Assembly (NCBI RefSeq): GCF_001499905.1
Contig: NZ_LQIS01000054.1
Span: forward strand, 62,001-126,000
DNA length: 64,000 bases
Source of the DNA: Mycobacterium sp. GA-1285
GTDB taxonomy: Bacteria; Actinomycetota; Actinomycetes; Mycobacteriales; Mycobacteriaceae
Direction of reading: 5' to 3'
Part shown: positions 8,836 through 16,646 of the stretch, piece by piece
Position numbering within the stretch: the first letter of the stretch is position 1
How the letters are laid out: every line of letters starts with the position of its first letter
Position numbers and translations under genes: made by a program
The notes under the pieces: model-generated
The model's input: the letters and a program-made list of their open reading frames with translations, nothing else
Databases searched by the model: none
What the model was told of the DNA's origin: nothing

Positions 8836-9830
8836 GATGACGAGGAGGCCAAAACCTTCTTCGCGGAGAGCTTCTCGGCCTTGCGCGCTTCGCGCTCGAG
8901 GCGACGCTGCTTGGATTCCTCGAACTTCTGCGAGGCCTCCTCGAGCTCCTCGACGAGAACCCCGAGGTCGTCACGCATGCGCGCGGCCTCGCCGGTGAAG
9001 TCTTCGCGTTCGAAGATCCGCCATTTCTTGAGCACTGGCATCACCACGTCGTCGAGGTGGATGCGCGGGTCGTAGACGCCGCCGACGGCGATGATCACGG
9101 CCTTACGGCGGAACTCCGGGACCGTGTAACCGGGCATCTTGAAGTTGCGCAGCACGCGGTGCAGCGAGTGCATGGCCTGGTCGGGCGCGATCTCGAAGCC
9201 CGCTTCGCTGACGTCGCGATAGAAGATCATGTGCAGGTTCTCATCGGCGGAGACCCGCGCGAGCAGTTGGTCGGCGACGGTCTCGTTGCACGCCTTGCCG
9301 GTGTTGCGGTGTGAGACGCGGGTCGCCAGCTCCTGGAACGTCACATAGATGACCGAGTCGAAGAGGCTCTCCGCGAAAAGGTCGCCCTGCTGGTTCTGGC
9401 CCGGCGAGAAACCACGCGTGACCTGCTCGACGCGCAGCTGTTCCAATTGCACGGGGTCGACCGCGCGGGTGACGACGAGGTAGTCGCGCAGCGCGATGCC
9501 GTGCCGGTTCTCCTCGGCCGTCCACCGGTTGACCCACTGGCCCCAGGCACCGTCCATGCTCATGTTCATCGCGATCTCGCGGTGATACGACGGTAGGTTG
9601 TCCTCGGTCAGCAGGTTCTGGATCATTGCCACCTGCGCCACTTCCGACAGTTGCGACTGGTCTGGATCCCAATCCTGGCCGCCCAGGGCGTAGTAGTTCT
9701 TGCCGTCCGACCACGGGATGTAGTCGTGCGGATTCCAGTCCTTGCGCATCGCCAGGTGCCGGTTGAGGTACTTCTCAACGACGGGCTCGAGCTCATGCAG
9801 CAGATGTAGGTCAGTCAAGTTCTCGTGCAT
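8832..9830 (-). CDS. desA1: Acyl-[ACP] desaturase DesA1
   Basis: Soluble di-iron desaturase of the plant stearoyl-ACP type; DesA1 introduces a double bond into the meromycolate chain during mycolic acid synthesis. The two iron-binding motifs are E-E-N-R-H (residues 106-110) and D-E-N-L-H (196-200). The C terminus is a charged helix rich in E/R/K. The length of 332 aa is normal. An AAGGAG Shine-Dalgarno precedes the ATG. The unusually long, AT-richer upstream region (9831-10037) suggests regulated expression. Confidence 0.95.
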   Translation of the reverse strand: MHENLTDLHLLHELEPVVEKYLNRHLAMRKDWNPHDYIPWSDGKNYYALGGQDWDPDQSQLSEVAQVAMIQNLLTEDNLPSYHREIAMNMSMDGAWGQWVNRWTAEENRHGIALRDYLVVTRAVDPVQLEQLRVEQVTRGFSPGQNQQGDLFAESLFDSVIYVTFQELATRVSHRNTGKACNETVADQLLARVSADENLHMIFYRDVSEAGFEIAPDQAMHSLHRVLRNFKMPGYTVPEFRRKAVIIAVGGVYDPRIHLDDVVMPVLKKWRIFEREDFTGEAARMRDDLGVLVEELEEASQKFEESKQRRLEREARKAEKLSAKKVLASSSS

Positions 9831-9844
9831 TGATCCTTACTCCT

Positions 9845-9892
9845 TCTCGCGTGCGAGAGCCCCACCCAAGTTATCTGTACCTATTGGTTGCA
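9845..9892 (-). promoter_or_regulatory. desA1 upstream region with two inverted repeats
   Basis: TCTCGC-GT-GCGAGA (9845-9858) is a short hairpin in the probable 5' leader. The element TGTACCTATTGGTTGCA (9876-9892) is an imperfect palindrome around ACC-TATT-GGT. DesA1 is known to be repressed by the TetR-family regulator MadR in mycobacteria; whether this element is its operator cannot be told by eye. Confidence 0.3.
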
Positions 9893-10037
9893 CTCAATAT
9901 ATCTGTGTCCTCCAGTGACATTCAAGTTCCGGCGCGGGTGTCACAACCGCCCCAGGAGGCGCATCCGTCGTTGTAGTATCCCGTCGGGCAAACGCGTACG
10001 CCCGGAATTCGGCCACTGGAGACTCGGAGGACGGGCG

Positions 10038-10493
10038 TTGCTCAACTTGCGGCATCTGTTGGCAGCGGCCGTCGCCGCGGCAGCGGCGGGTACGGCGCTC
10101 GCGTCAGCGGGACAGGCCGCCGCGGTTCCCGACGTCGTCGACCGTCCCTTTGAAGACGCCCAGAAGATCATCCAGCAGTACGGCGGCAAAGCCGTGGTCG
10201 CGACGCGGGTCGGAAGCGGCGCCGACGAAGGCAGCTGTCTGGTGACGAACGCGTGGGATGCGGCGGTCCGCCGCCCGAACTCGCGGGGACGTCCGGTCGC
10301 CAACAGCGACGTCATGGTGGCGCTGAACTGCAACGCGGCCGTTGCGGCGCCCGGAGCGCCCGGCAACTCGGCGATGAGCCCCGTCGGCCGCGACGCCAAA
10401 GCTGACCAGCAACGCCGGGAGGCCAAAGCCGCGCGCGAAGCGGCCATGCTCGAAGAGCGGGAGTTGGCCGCCCCGGTGACGCCGGACAACTGA
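10038..10493 (+). CDS. Small secreted PASTA-like protein, paralog 1
   Basis: The protein has 151 aa with a Sec-type signal peptide rich in Ala (about residues 1-36), then one PASTA-like unit (PDVVDRPFEDAQKIIQQYGGKAVVATRVG) and two cysteines (SCLVTNAWD and VALNC) that could form a disulfide. The tail is charged and ends APVTPDN. A TTG start at 10038 is chosen because GGAGG lies 7 nt upstream and the signal peptide begins there; the open frame further upstream lacks such support. It is followed 121 bp later by a clear paralog. The ligand is unknown. Confidence 0.75.
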   Translation: MLNLRHLLAAAVAAAAAGTALASAGQAAAVPDVVDRPFEDAQKIIQQYGGKAVVATRVGSGADEGSCLVTNAWDAAVRRPNSRGRPVANSDVMVALNCNAAVAAPGAPGNSAMSPVGRDAKADQQRREAKAAREAAMLEERELAAPVTPDN

Positions 10494-10614
10494 TTTCTCG
10501 CAGGTCCCACCTCCACGACCGGCGATTCGCTCCGGTAGCGGTGTATACCGAACCGCAATAGACTGCCGACAGCGTTCACGCGGCGGCATCGCCCGAACAC
10601 GGAGGTTGGGGTAC

Positions 10615-11040
10615 GTGAAGAAGATCTTGTCTGTCGGCTTGATGTCGGCGATGGGCGTTGCGGCGGCGTCGGTTGTCCTGCTCGGCTCGGGCACCGCCTC
10701 GGCCGCTCCCAGCGTCGTGGGCATGAAGTACTCCGACGCTCAGGAAGAGATCGAGAACGCCGGCGGGACCGCGGTGGTCGCCTCTCGGGTCGGTGACAAG
10801 CTCGACCTCGGCGATTGCATCGTCACCAACATCTGGGACTCGTCCTTCCTGCGTATCAGCGAGGCCGACGAGAGCGAGATGTCTGTTGCGTTGAACTGCG
10901 CCGGCGAATACGCGACCGCCACGAATCCCGGTGCGTCTGTTGCCAATCCGCTCGGACGGGCGGCCAAGTCCAAGGCCGAAGAGGAAGCAGCGAGCGAGGA
11001 ACAGCGCGAACTGGAAGCGCCCGTGACACCGGACGAATAG
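10615..11040 (+). CDS. Small secreted PASTA-like protein, paralog 2
   Basis: A 141-aa exported protein, paralogous to the gene just upstream: the same layout of signal peptide (MKKILSVGLMSAMGVAAAS, cleavage near TASA), PASTA-like unit (PSVVGMKYSDAQEEIENAGGTAVVASRVG), paired cysteines (DCIVTNIWD, VALNC) and a charged tail ending APVTPDE. GTG at 10615 is favoured because GGAGG ends 9 nt upstream; a TTG at 10606 touches that sequence. It converges on the TetR gene 8 bp later. Confidence 0.78.
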   Translation: MKKILSVGLMSAMGVAAASVVLLGSGTASAAPSVVGMKYSDAQEEIENAGGTAVVASRVGDKLDLGDCIVTNIWDSSFLRISEADESEMSVALNCAGEYATATNPGASVANPLGRAAKSKAEEEAASEEQRELEAPVTPDE

Positions 11041-11048
11041 GCCCCGGC

Positions 11049-11633
11049 CTAGTAGCTCGACACCCGGCCAACCAACATCTCCACGCAGTAGTCGATGAAG
11101 CGCTCTCGGGTGGCGGCCAGCCTGCCGTTGAGGTAAGCGGTGAACAGCGCGGTCAGGGCCCCGACCAGCCCGGTGGCCGTCATCGCCGCCCTGTCGGGAT
11201 CGGTGATGCGGGTGAGCTTGCGCTGCAGCAGTTCGATGAAGCTGGGCATCCACTCGGCGCCTGAACGAGTCAGCACCGGCTCGCTGGCCGGCGCGAGCAG
11301 CAGCACCCGGCCCCGCGTCGGGTCGTCGACCATCAAGGCGACGAATCGTTCGACGGCGTCGCGCGGGGTCTCCGCCGAGCTCAAGGTGGACATGGCTTTG
11401 GCGCAGACGTCGTCGTAGACGGCGCGGACGAATTCGTCGCGGTCGGCGAAGCTCTCGTAGAAGTAGCGCTCGGTCAATCCGGCTGCCCGGCACACGGCGC
11501 GGACGGTGAGGGAAGGACCCTCGGCGGCACCGAGAAGCCCCACGCCCGCGGCGATGAGTTTCTCGCGGCGCAGTACCTGACGGTCCTGCAGCGGCACCCC
11601 CGACCATCGGCCCCGTCTTTGACCCGAAGGCAC
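11049..11633 (-). CDS. TetR/AcrR family transcriptional regulator
   Basis: A 194-aa regulator with an N-terminal helix-turn-helix (LTVRAVCRAAGLTERYFYESFADRDEFVRAVYDD) and an all-helical ligand domain. It is divergent from the MpaB-like oxygenase gene, 68 bp away, the classic arrangement for a local repressor. The frame is open further upstream, but GTG 11633 directly after AGGAGG is the first start with support; a GTG at VPLQDR is the alternative. It corresponds by position to Rv0825c. Confidence 0.8.
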   Translation of the reverse strand: MPSGQRRGRWSGVPLQDRQVLRREKLIAAGVGLLGAAEGPSLTVRAVCRAAGLTERYFYESFADRDEFVRAVYDDVCAKAMSTLSSAETPRDAVERFVALMVDDPTRGRVLLLAPASEPVLTRSGAEWMPSFIELLQRKLTRITDPDRAAMTATGLVGALTALFTAYLNGRLAATRERFIDYCVEMLVGRVSSY

Positions 11634-11701
11634 ATCCCTCCTAAGCTCGGTATGACAACGCCCGTAGTCAGCTTCTGATAAATCCGGACGGAAGTACACC
11701 A

Positions 11702-12736
11702 GTGACTCAAGATACGTCTGAAACGTGCCCCGTGTCCTGGGAGCGCCACCCGCCCGAAGGGCAGGAGGACGCGTCACCGATGGCGTCAGGGTGCCCGGTG
11801 ACATCCGGCGGCTACGACGCGCCACCGGCGCCGCTCGGCCCCGACTCGCTGACGTGGAAGTACTTCGGCCAGTGGACCGGCCTGTTCCAGGGCACGTGGG
11901 CTGGGTCGATGCAGAACATGCACCCGCAGTTGGGTGCCGCCGTTCAGGAGCACTCAATCTTCTTCCTGGAGCGGATCCCGCGGCTGCTGCGCTCGATCTA
12001 CCCCATCGGCGGCGTGGTCTTCGACGGTCACCGGGCGCCGACGACGGGCGCGGAGGTCCGCGATTACCACATCGGTATCAAGGGTGTGGACGAGCGCGGC
12101 CGACGGTACAGCGCGCTGAACCCCGACGTCTTCTACTGGGCGCACGCGACGTTCTTCAAGTCCACCTTGCTGGCGGCCGAGAAGTTCGGTGGCGGGCTGA
12201 CCGAGGACCAGAAGCGGCAGTTGTTCGACGAGCACATCACCTGGTACCGGATGTACGGGATGAGCATGCGGCCGGTGCCCAAGACGTGGGAGGAATTCCA
12301 GGAGTACTGGGATCACATGTGCATCAACGTCTTGGAGAACAACTGGGCGGCCCGCGAGGTGATGGATCTCTCGACGATGCCCAAGCATCCCTCGATGGAG
12401 TGGATCCCGGATCCGTTGTGGCGGCTGAACCTCAAAGTGATGCAACGCTTTCTGACGTTCATGACCGTCGCACTCTACGATCCCCCGGTCCGGGAGTTGA
12501 TGGGCTACAGCTGGTCGCCTCGGCAGGAATGGCTGCACCGGCGCTTCTGCGATGTCGTGACGCTGGCCACCAAGGTGCTGCCCAAGCGATGGCTGATGCA
12601 CCCGCGCAAGCGTTCGGCGATCGACCGCGCGACCGGTCGACTGCCGGTCGACGCCCCGCTGGTCGAGACGCCGGCGCGCAATCTGCCGCCGATCGAGTAC
12701 CGCGGTCAGCCGCAGTTCTATTGCCCGCAGGTCTGA
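11702..12736 (+). CDS. MpaB-family oxygenase (DUF2236)
   Basis: A 344-aa member of the oxygenase MpaB/Lcp family (DUF2236), haem-dependent oxygenases related to rubber oxygenase Lcp. Features seen include WKYFGQWTGLFQGTW, a conserved Arg/His-rich segment FDGHRAPTTGAEVRDYHIGI, and HATFFKS with the His typical for haem ligation in this family. Start GTG 11702. Divergent from a TetR regulator that probably controls it. It matches Rv0826 by position. The substrate is unknown. Confidence 0.82.
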   Translation: MTQDTSETCPVSWERHPPEGQEDASPMASGCPVTSGGYDAPPAPLGPDSLTWKYFGQWTGLFQGTWAGSMQNMHPQLGAAVQEHSIFFLERIPRLLRSIYPIGGVVFDGHRAPTTGAEVRDYHIGIKGVDERGRRYSALNPDVFYWAHATFFKSTLLAAEKFGGGLTEDQKRQLFDEHITWYRMYGMSMRPVPKTWEEFQEYWDHMCINVLENNWAAREVMDLSTMPKHPSMEWIPDPLWRLNLKVMQRFLTFMTVALYDPPVRELMGYSWSPRQEWLHRRFCDVVTLATKVLPKRWLMHPRKRSAIDRATGRLPVDAPLVETPARNLPPIEYRGQPQFYCPQV

Positions 12737-12826
12737 TTGAGCCGCTAGCGCGTGTGCGCCGTCGATGCGGTTAAAATTCCGCGATAGGTGGCTACGTGAC
12801 TCGCTAGGCGCGAGAAGTCTTGTGGG

Positions 12827-13225
12827 TCAGAATGTTCGGCCATTTCGACGATGAGCGGTTACTCGTCGATGGCAATTGGCGCAGCGAACTTCGCACTTTG
12901 CGATCTCGGCTTGTATGGCGGCCAGATTCCAGCCGGCGCGTGCCATGGATCCGACGTCACGGAGTTTGTTTCCTGTCACGTGGTCGAACTCGGGCACCAC
13001 GGTGTCCTCTTCGCCGCAATCGACGCACGGGTGGGTCAGCAAGTACTGCAGAACGTATGCCTTGGCGCCGGCGATCGCCTTCTGTTTGCCCTCGCGGCGC
13101 GACGAATTCTTCTCAGGAGTTCGCCGGTAGTACGCCCGGTTGTATTCGCGTCGGCAGTCGGGGCAATACGTGCCGTTGAAGTCCGGGCGATCCTGGCGGC
13201 AGCGCGGACAGCGGCTGGATTTCAC
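12827..13225 (-). CDS. HNH endonuclease-like zinc protein
   Basis: A 132-aa protein with an N-terminal zinc ribbon (CPRCRQ and CPDCRREYNRAYYRR) followed by an HNH-type nuclease core: CVDCGEED, FDHV (first His), and CEVRCANCHRR (Asn and final His plus CxxC). Start GTG 13225. It lies 33 bp from the tRNA-Lys gene, at the head of a tRNA cluster. Such small HNH proteins are found in actinobacteria and their phages; whether this one is mobile or domesticated cannot be decided. Confidence 0.75.
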   Translation of the reverse strand: MKSSRCPRCRQDRPDFNGTYCPDCRREYNRAYYRRTPEKNSSRREGKQKAIAGAKAYVLQYLLTHPCVDCGEEDTVVPEFDHVTGNKLRDVGSMARAGWNLAAIQAEIAKCEVRCANCHRRVTAHRRNGRTF

Positions 13226-13257
13226 GCTTCGGTCTTACCGTCAGTGCCCGACAGCAG

Positions 13258-13330
13258 TGCCCCCACCAGGGCTCGAACCTGGGACCTGCGGATTAAAAGT
13301 CCGTAGCTCTACCAACTGAGCTATAGGGGC
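13258..13330 (-). tRNA. lysT: tRNA-Lys (anticodon TTT)
   Basis: Cloverleaf on the minus strand: the acceptor stem GCCCCTA pairs with TGGGGGC, anticodon TTT in the loop CTTTTAA, T-arm CCAGG-TTCGAGC-CCTGG, discriminator A. It is 73 nt and CCA is not encoded. Confidence 0.97.
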
Positions 13331-13369
13331 GCGAGGGACAGGATACTGGGTGGCCGATGCCGACCTCGT

Positions 13370-13399
13370 TTGAGGATTCCGGTGCCGATAACCTAAGCT
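13370..13399 (+). promoter_or_regulatory. Candidate promoter of the tRNA-Glu/Asp/Phe cluster
   Basis: TTGAGG (13370-13375) and TAAGCT (13394-13399) are spaced 18 bp, about 50 nt before tRNA-Glu. The pattern fits a SigA promoter for the plus-strand tRNAs, but the match is moderate. Confidence 0.35.
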
Positions 13400-13451
13400 A
13401 TCGAAGCTCCCAACGTCATCGCGTTGCGAGTACCCCGGAGAGATTCGGCTG

Positions 13452-13524
13452 GCCCCCTTCGTCTAGCGGCCTAGGACGCCGCCCTTTCAAGGCGGTAGCG
13501 CGGGTTCGAATCCCGTAGGGGGTA
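13452..13524 (+). tRNA. gluT: tRNA-Glu (anticodon TTC)
   Basis: The acceptor GCCCCCT pairs with AGGGGGT; anticodon TTC in CTTTCAA; T-arm CGGGTTCGAATCCCG; discriminator A. 73 nt. Confidence 0.97.
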
Positions 13525-13558
13525 CACGCAGCGACCCGTACGATGGGACGCAAAGCAA

Positions 13559-13635
13559 GGCCCTGTGGCGCAGTTGGTTAGCGCGCCGCCCTGTCACGGC
13601 GGAGGTCGCGGGTTCAAGTCCCGTCAGGGTCGCCA
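13559..13635 (+). tRNA. aspT: tRNA-Asp (anticodon GTC)
   Basis: The acceptor GGCCCTG pairs with CAGGGTC; anticodon GTC in CTGTCAC; T-arm GCGGGTTCAAGTCCCGT; discriminator G, and a genomically encoded CCA at 13633-13635. Confidence 0.97.
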
Positions 13636-13677
13636 TTGCGGCGAGGCATCTGGGTTACGCCCGACCGGTGCCTTCCG

Positions 13678-13751
13678 GGCCAGGTAGCTCAGTTGGTACG
13701 AGCGTCCGCCTGAAAAGCGGAAGGTCGCCGGTTCGATCCCGGCCCTGGCCA
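13678..13751 (+). tRNA. pheU: tRNA-Phe (anticodon GAA)
   Basis: The acceptor GGCCAGG pairs with CCTGGCC; anticodon GAA in CTGAAAA; T-arm GCCGGTTCGATCCCGGC; discriminator A. 74 nt. Its 3' half is repeated exactly at 16647-16687, which makes it the attachment site of the integrated element that follows. The intact copy is kept at this left end. Confidence 0.97.
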
Positions 13752-13752
13752 C
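13712..13752. repeat. attL: 41-bp direct repeat in tRNA-Phe
   Basis: It starts at GAAAAGCGG in the anticodon arm and ends CTGGCCAC one base past the discriminator. It is identical over 41 bp to 16647-16687; the flanking bases differ (T/C on the left, T/C on the right). Confidence 0.92.
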
Positions 13753-13795
13753 TTCAGAGGCTATGTCTGCCTCGGTTCCTACCTCGGCTCGACGT

Positions 13796-14655
13796 TTATT
13801 CGTCGTTTATGCCAACCGCTCGATCCAATACATCGGCCACTTCGGCGTGCACCCGGCCGCGACTCATGTACACGTCCTGCGTCATCGAGGGGCGCGCATG
13901 GCCTAGCTGGTCCGCGCCGATCCTCGCGGAGAGTCCCGAGTCGTCGATCAGTGTCGCGACTGTCTTGCGGAAGCTGTGGCTTGACACGTCGGGCAAACCC
14001 AGCTCGTCGCGAACCTCGCGCCACTGCTTGCCGAAGTCGTCCGGGTCGCGCAGCGTGCCCGCTGAGGACGGGAAGATCACTCCGACGCTGTTTGGCCCCT
14101 GCCTACCGCCCTTGCGTCGGTGCAAGACATCGACCGCGAACTGAGGTAGCGAGACCGACCTTCCACCGCCTCCTTTGGTGGTGTCTTGGCGGACTAAGCC
14201 TTTCCCCTTCAACCGAACTACCCAGCCGGACACCGTGAGCACTCTGTCGTCGAGGTCGATGTCTTCCCACCGAAGCGCCAGCAACTCTGAGCGTCGCAAC
14301 CCGGTCGCCGCTAACAGGATCACCGCGTCATGCAAGTCCTTCTGCTCACATAGCTTCGACTCACCGACAGCTTTAAGAAGCATCCGCACCTGCTCGACTC
14401 CGAGGGCCGGCGCACCCTTTACCCCGCTTCTCAGTCCTCCGCTTGCGCCGGGTGCCCAGTTCCCGCACTGGATTCGCGCCGATACCCCCGACCATTACTG
14501 CATCCGTCAAGACCGCGTTCAGCGCCGCTTTGGTGTGACGCTCGCGGGTCGCGCCGTGATCGCGGGCGGATTCCCCGGAGGATTTCGTCAAGCAGGCCGG
14601 GTGTCGCCTCGCTGACTCGAATATCGGCTAGCCGGGATCGCACGGCGTCCCACGT
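13796..14655 (-). pseudogene. Tyrosine integrase, frameshifted and 5'-truncated
   Basis: The catalytic domain (13796-14420) is intact in one frame: Arg in TGLRRSELLALRWED, HSFRKT (H-x-x-R), LGHARPSMTQDVY with the second His, and the nucleophile Tyr in that motif. Upstream, homologous sequence continues in other frames: HTKAALNAVLTDAVMVGGIG and NPVREL up to RTEKRGKG (about 14420-14591), then IRVSEATPGLLDEIL (about 14560-14650). Frame changes lie near 14420 and 14562. The N-terminal arm-binding domain is missing. The 197-residue catalytic piece could in theory still be made from GTG 14389. Confidence 0.82.
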
Positions 14656-14859
14656 CTTGTCGCGGTATGCCTTTGCGCCGAAGTCGAGGAACTCGCGTCC
14701 GAAGGCTGGTTCGCGTGCGATGTAGGCCAACATCAACTCGAGGACGGCGGCCCGCTGCGCCGCGTTCGGCCGAAGCGGGTCGAGGTCGCTCCCAAGCAAC
14801 GGGTCTCTTGGGTCAGGTGGCTCGACTTGCCAGTCGGGCGGAAATGAATCGTCGCTCAT
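14431..14859 (-). CDS. Phage-type hypothetical protein fused to integrase fragment
   Basis: A 142-aa frame. Residues 1 to about 69 (MSDDSFPPDWQVEPPDP to AFGREFLDFGAKAYRDKT) have an acidic, Pro-rich start and look like a small phage protein I do not recognise. Residues 70-97 (WDAVRSRLADIRVSEATPG to DEILRG) read as the middle of the neighbouring integrase, after which the frame is non-homologous. The joint suggests an internal deletion that removed the integrase N terminus. Its start overlaps the stop of the small Cys-rich gene upstream (ATGA), a normal phage operon junction. Confidence 0.5.
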   Translation of the reverse strand: MSDDSFPPDWQVEPPDPRDPLLGSDLDPLRPNAAQRAAVLELMLAYIAREPAFGREFLDFGAKAYRDKTWDAVRSRLADIRVSEATPGLLDEILRGIRPRSRRDPRASHQSGAERGLDGCSNGRGYRRESSAGTGHPAQAED

Positions 14860-15023
14860 GCGTTTTCCCTTTCTGGTGATCGAGCGGTGCAGTCATCTCG
14901 GTGTTCGCTGCTGGTCGCGTAGTAGATGCCGCAACCAGGACAGAACACAGACTTGTTGTGGGCCAGGATCTTCAAGACCCGATCGCGCAACCGTGTTCGC
15001 TTAAAGGAGCAATCACATGGCAT
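14856..15023 (-). CDS. Small Cys/His-rich phage protein
   Basis: About 55 aa if started at ATG 15023 (the frame is open to 15044). A basic N-terminal part (CSFKRTRLRDRVLKIL) is followed by a likely zinc-binding segment CPGC-x9-H-x3-C. It overlaps the following ORF by 4 nt and is divergent from the capsid gene, overlapping its first codons. It could be a small DNA-binding or packaging protein; no function is recognised. Confidence 0.5.
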   Translation of the reverse strand: MPCDCSFKRTRLRDRVLKILAHNKSVFCPGCGIYYATSSEHRDDCTARSPERENA

Positions 15024-15848
15024 TGACCACGTCCGGTGGCGCATCCATCCTCACCCCCGAGCAGGTGGGCGCCCTCGTCATCAGACCCCTCATCGAGCAG
15101 TCCGTCGCCGCGCAAGTCAGCACCATCGTGCAAACCACCAGCCACGACTTCCGCGTGCCCGTGGTTCGGCTGACCCCACCGCCGCATGGACCGCCGAAGG
15201 CGCCGAGATCGCCGCGTCCGACCCAACGATCACCGAAGTTGTTGTGACGCCGAAGAAACTCGCCGGCCTCACCGTCATCAGCAACGAGCTGGCAGGTGAC
15301 TCGTCCCCGGCCGCGTTGCAGGCGGTCGGCGACGGCGTGGTGCGCGACCTCAAACGCAAGCTCGACGCCGCCTACTTCGGCAACACCACCACTAACGGCC
15401 CCAACGGACTCGGCTCGCTGACAACCGCCACAGTCGATGCAGGCGACGCGTGGACCAACCTCGACTGGGCAGAAGAAGCCAAGTCCGAAGCCGAGCAACT
15501 CCACACCATGCTCACCGCGTTCGTCGCCAACCCCGCAACCGCGCTCGCCCTAGCCTCACTCAAAGAGCAAACAGGGTCGAACAAGCACCTTCTCGGCGCT
15601 GACCCCACCCAGGCCGGAAGCCGCAGCATCGGTGGTGTGCCGCTGTACGTCTCACCGTCCGTAGCCGATGGCACGGTGTGGGGCATCCCGCAGCCGCACA
15701 GCATCTTCGTGCTGCGCCAAGACGCCACCGTGGTCACCGACTCCAGCGTCTACTTCACCGGTGACCGCTTGCGGTAAGGGCGACATTACGGGCCAGCTTC
15801 GGCTTCCCCCACCCCGGCGCCATCGTGAAGATCACCCTCAGCCCGTAA
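15017..15848 (+). pseudogene. HK97-fold phage major capsid protein, two frameshifts
   Basis: Homology runs through three frames. The start is MALTTSGGASILTPEQVGAL with a clear AAGGAG site; at about 15168 the frame changes from VPVVR to ADPTAAWTAEGAEI, continuing to VYFTGDRL; at about 15775 it changes again to RATLRASFGFPHPGAIVK and ends TAA 15846-15848. Both breaks are explained by loss of one G. The restored protein would be about 277 aa, a usual size for small HK97-type capsids of actinophages. It is the only structural gene left in the element. Confidence 0.85.
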
Positions 15849-15872
15849 CCTGCTCGGTAGTGACGACCCGAC

Positions 15873-16283
15873 CTACTCACCGCAGCTGCGGCAGTTCGGC
15901 ACACGCAGCCTCCATTCTCTGATCGGGTCCAGCGCCCTCTGCCTCAATTCTTGAAGCTCCTGCCGCTGCAAGCGTCTGTCTTCACGCACTTCTCTGTTCA
16001 TCAGCCTCTGGTAGTCCACCATGGTGGCAAAAAGGTCGCCCGCAATGTTGCCTTCTCGGTCACCGTTATTCCCTCTGCTCCATGCGCCGATAACGTCGCG
16101 CAGGTCGGTCCTCGTGGTGCCTGCAGTTGATCCGTCGGATGCCGTGGGTCCGTCTGATGTCGTGGGAGCGGGGTCTGCGCTTACGGCAGCGGTCGGGCCG
16201 AACAAGACCACCGCGCTGGCTGTCAGCACCGCCCCAGCCACGATTCGTACTCGCATCGTTGGCCGTGCTGCATGCGCGTTCAT
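15873..16283 (-). CDS. Secreted hypothetical protein, cargo of the tRNA-Phe element
   Basis: A 136-aa protein with a Sec signal peptide (hydrophobic stretch IVAGAVLTASAVVLFG, cleavage near AVSA), a Thr/Ser/Asp-rich linker, and a helical, Arg/Glu-rich C-terminal half (REVREDRRLQRQELQELRQR) likely to form a coiled coil; two Cys lie near the end (CRSC). ATG 16283 is preceded by GAGAGGAAG. It is the only fully intact gene of the element. A 20-bp palindrome lies 73-92 bp upstream, shared with two operons of the 33.6-49 kb island. Confidence 0.7.
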   Translation of the reverse strand: MNAHAARPTMRVRIVAGAVLTASAVVLFGPTAAVSADPAPTTSDGPTASDGSTAGTTRTDLRDVIGAWSRGNNGDREGNIAGDLFATMVDYQRLMNREVREDRRLQRQELQELRQRALDPIREWRLRVPNCRSCGE

Positions 16284-16355
16284 GTCGACTTCCTCTCTCC
16301 GAATCCCAGAACGGTTGTTCTGACCGGAACGCTAAGCGCGGCAACGACGGGTGAC

Positions 16356-16375
16356 TGCAGTAGTCGACTACTGCA
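16356..16375. promoter_or_regulatory. 20-bp perfect palindrome (operator A)
   Basis: TGCAGTAGTCGACTACTGCA is a perfect 20-bp inverted repeat. It begins 72 bp upstream of the secreted-protein start at 16283 (minus strand). The same outer hexamers at the same spacing recur at 36238-36257, and a close match at 42693-42712. The size and CAG/CTG arms resemble lux-type boxes bound by LuxR dimers. The rest of 16376-16646 holds an AT-rich stretch with a T8 run near 16483 and an inverted repeat CTTTCTC-GA-GAGAAAG (16582-16597), but no gene. Confidence 0.6.
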
Positions 16376-16646
16376 ATCGGATGACACGTCGAGTTCCTCC
16401 CAAAGGACGGGCGAGGCGTCCCCCATGCCACGTCGGTGAGCGCCCCTCCCGTCATAGGCGATGCGAGCGGGAACACATATTTTTTTTCGCAAGCTGACGC
16501 CGTGGGGGGTATCTCTCAGCGACCGCCGCTCGCACCTCCTGGCATAGGCGGGAATCTCTCCCCGGAATAATTTCTCCCCCACTTTCTCGAGAGAAAGGAC
16601 GAGTATGCAATTGGGAATCGTCGCGGCGTGTCGAGAACCCTCGACC

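Noticed and set aside
15017..15848. Encapsulin nanocompartment instead of phage capsid
   Set aside because: The gene lies between att sites with an integrase, is frameshifted, and has no cargo-enzyme neighbour; phage origin is the simpler reading.
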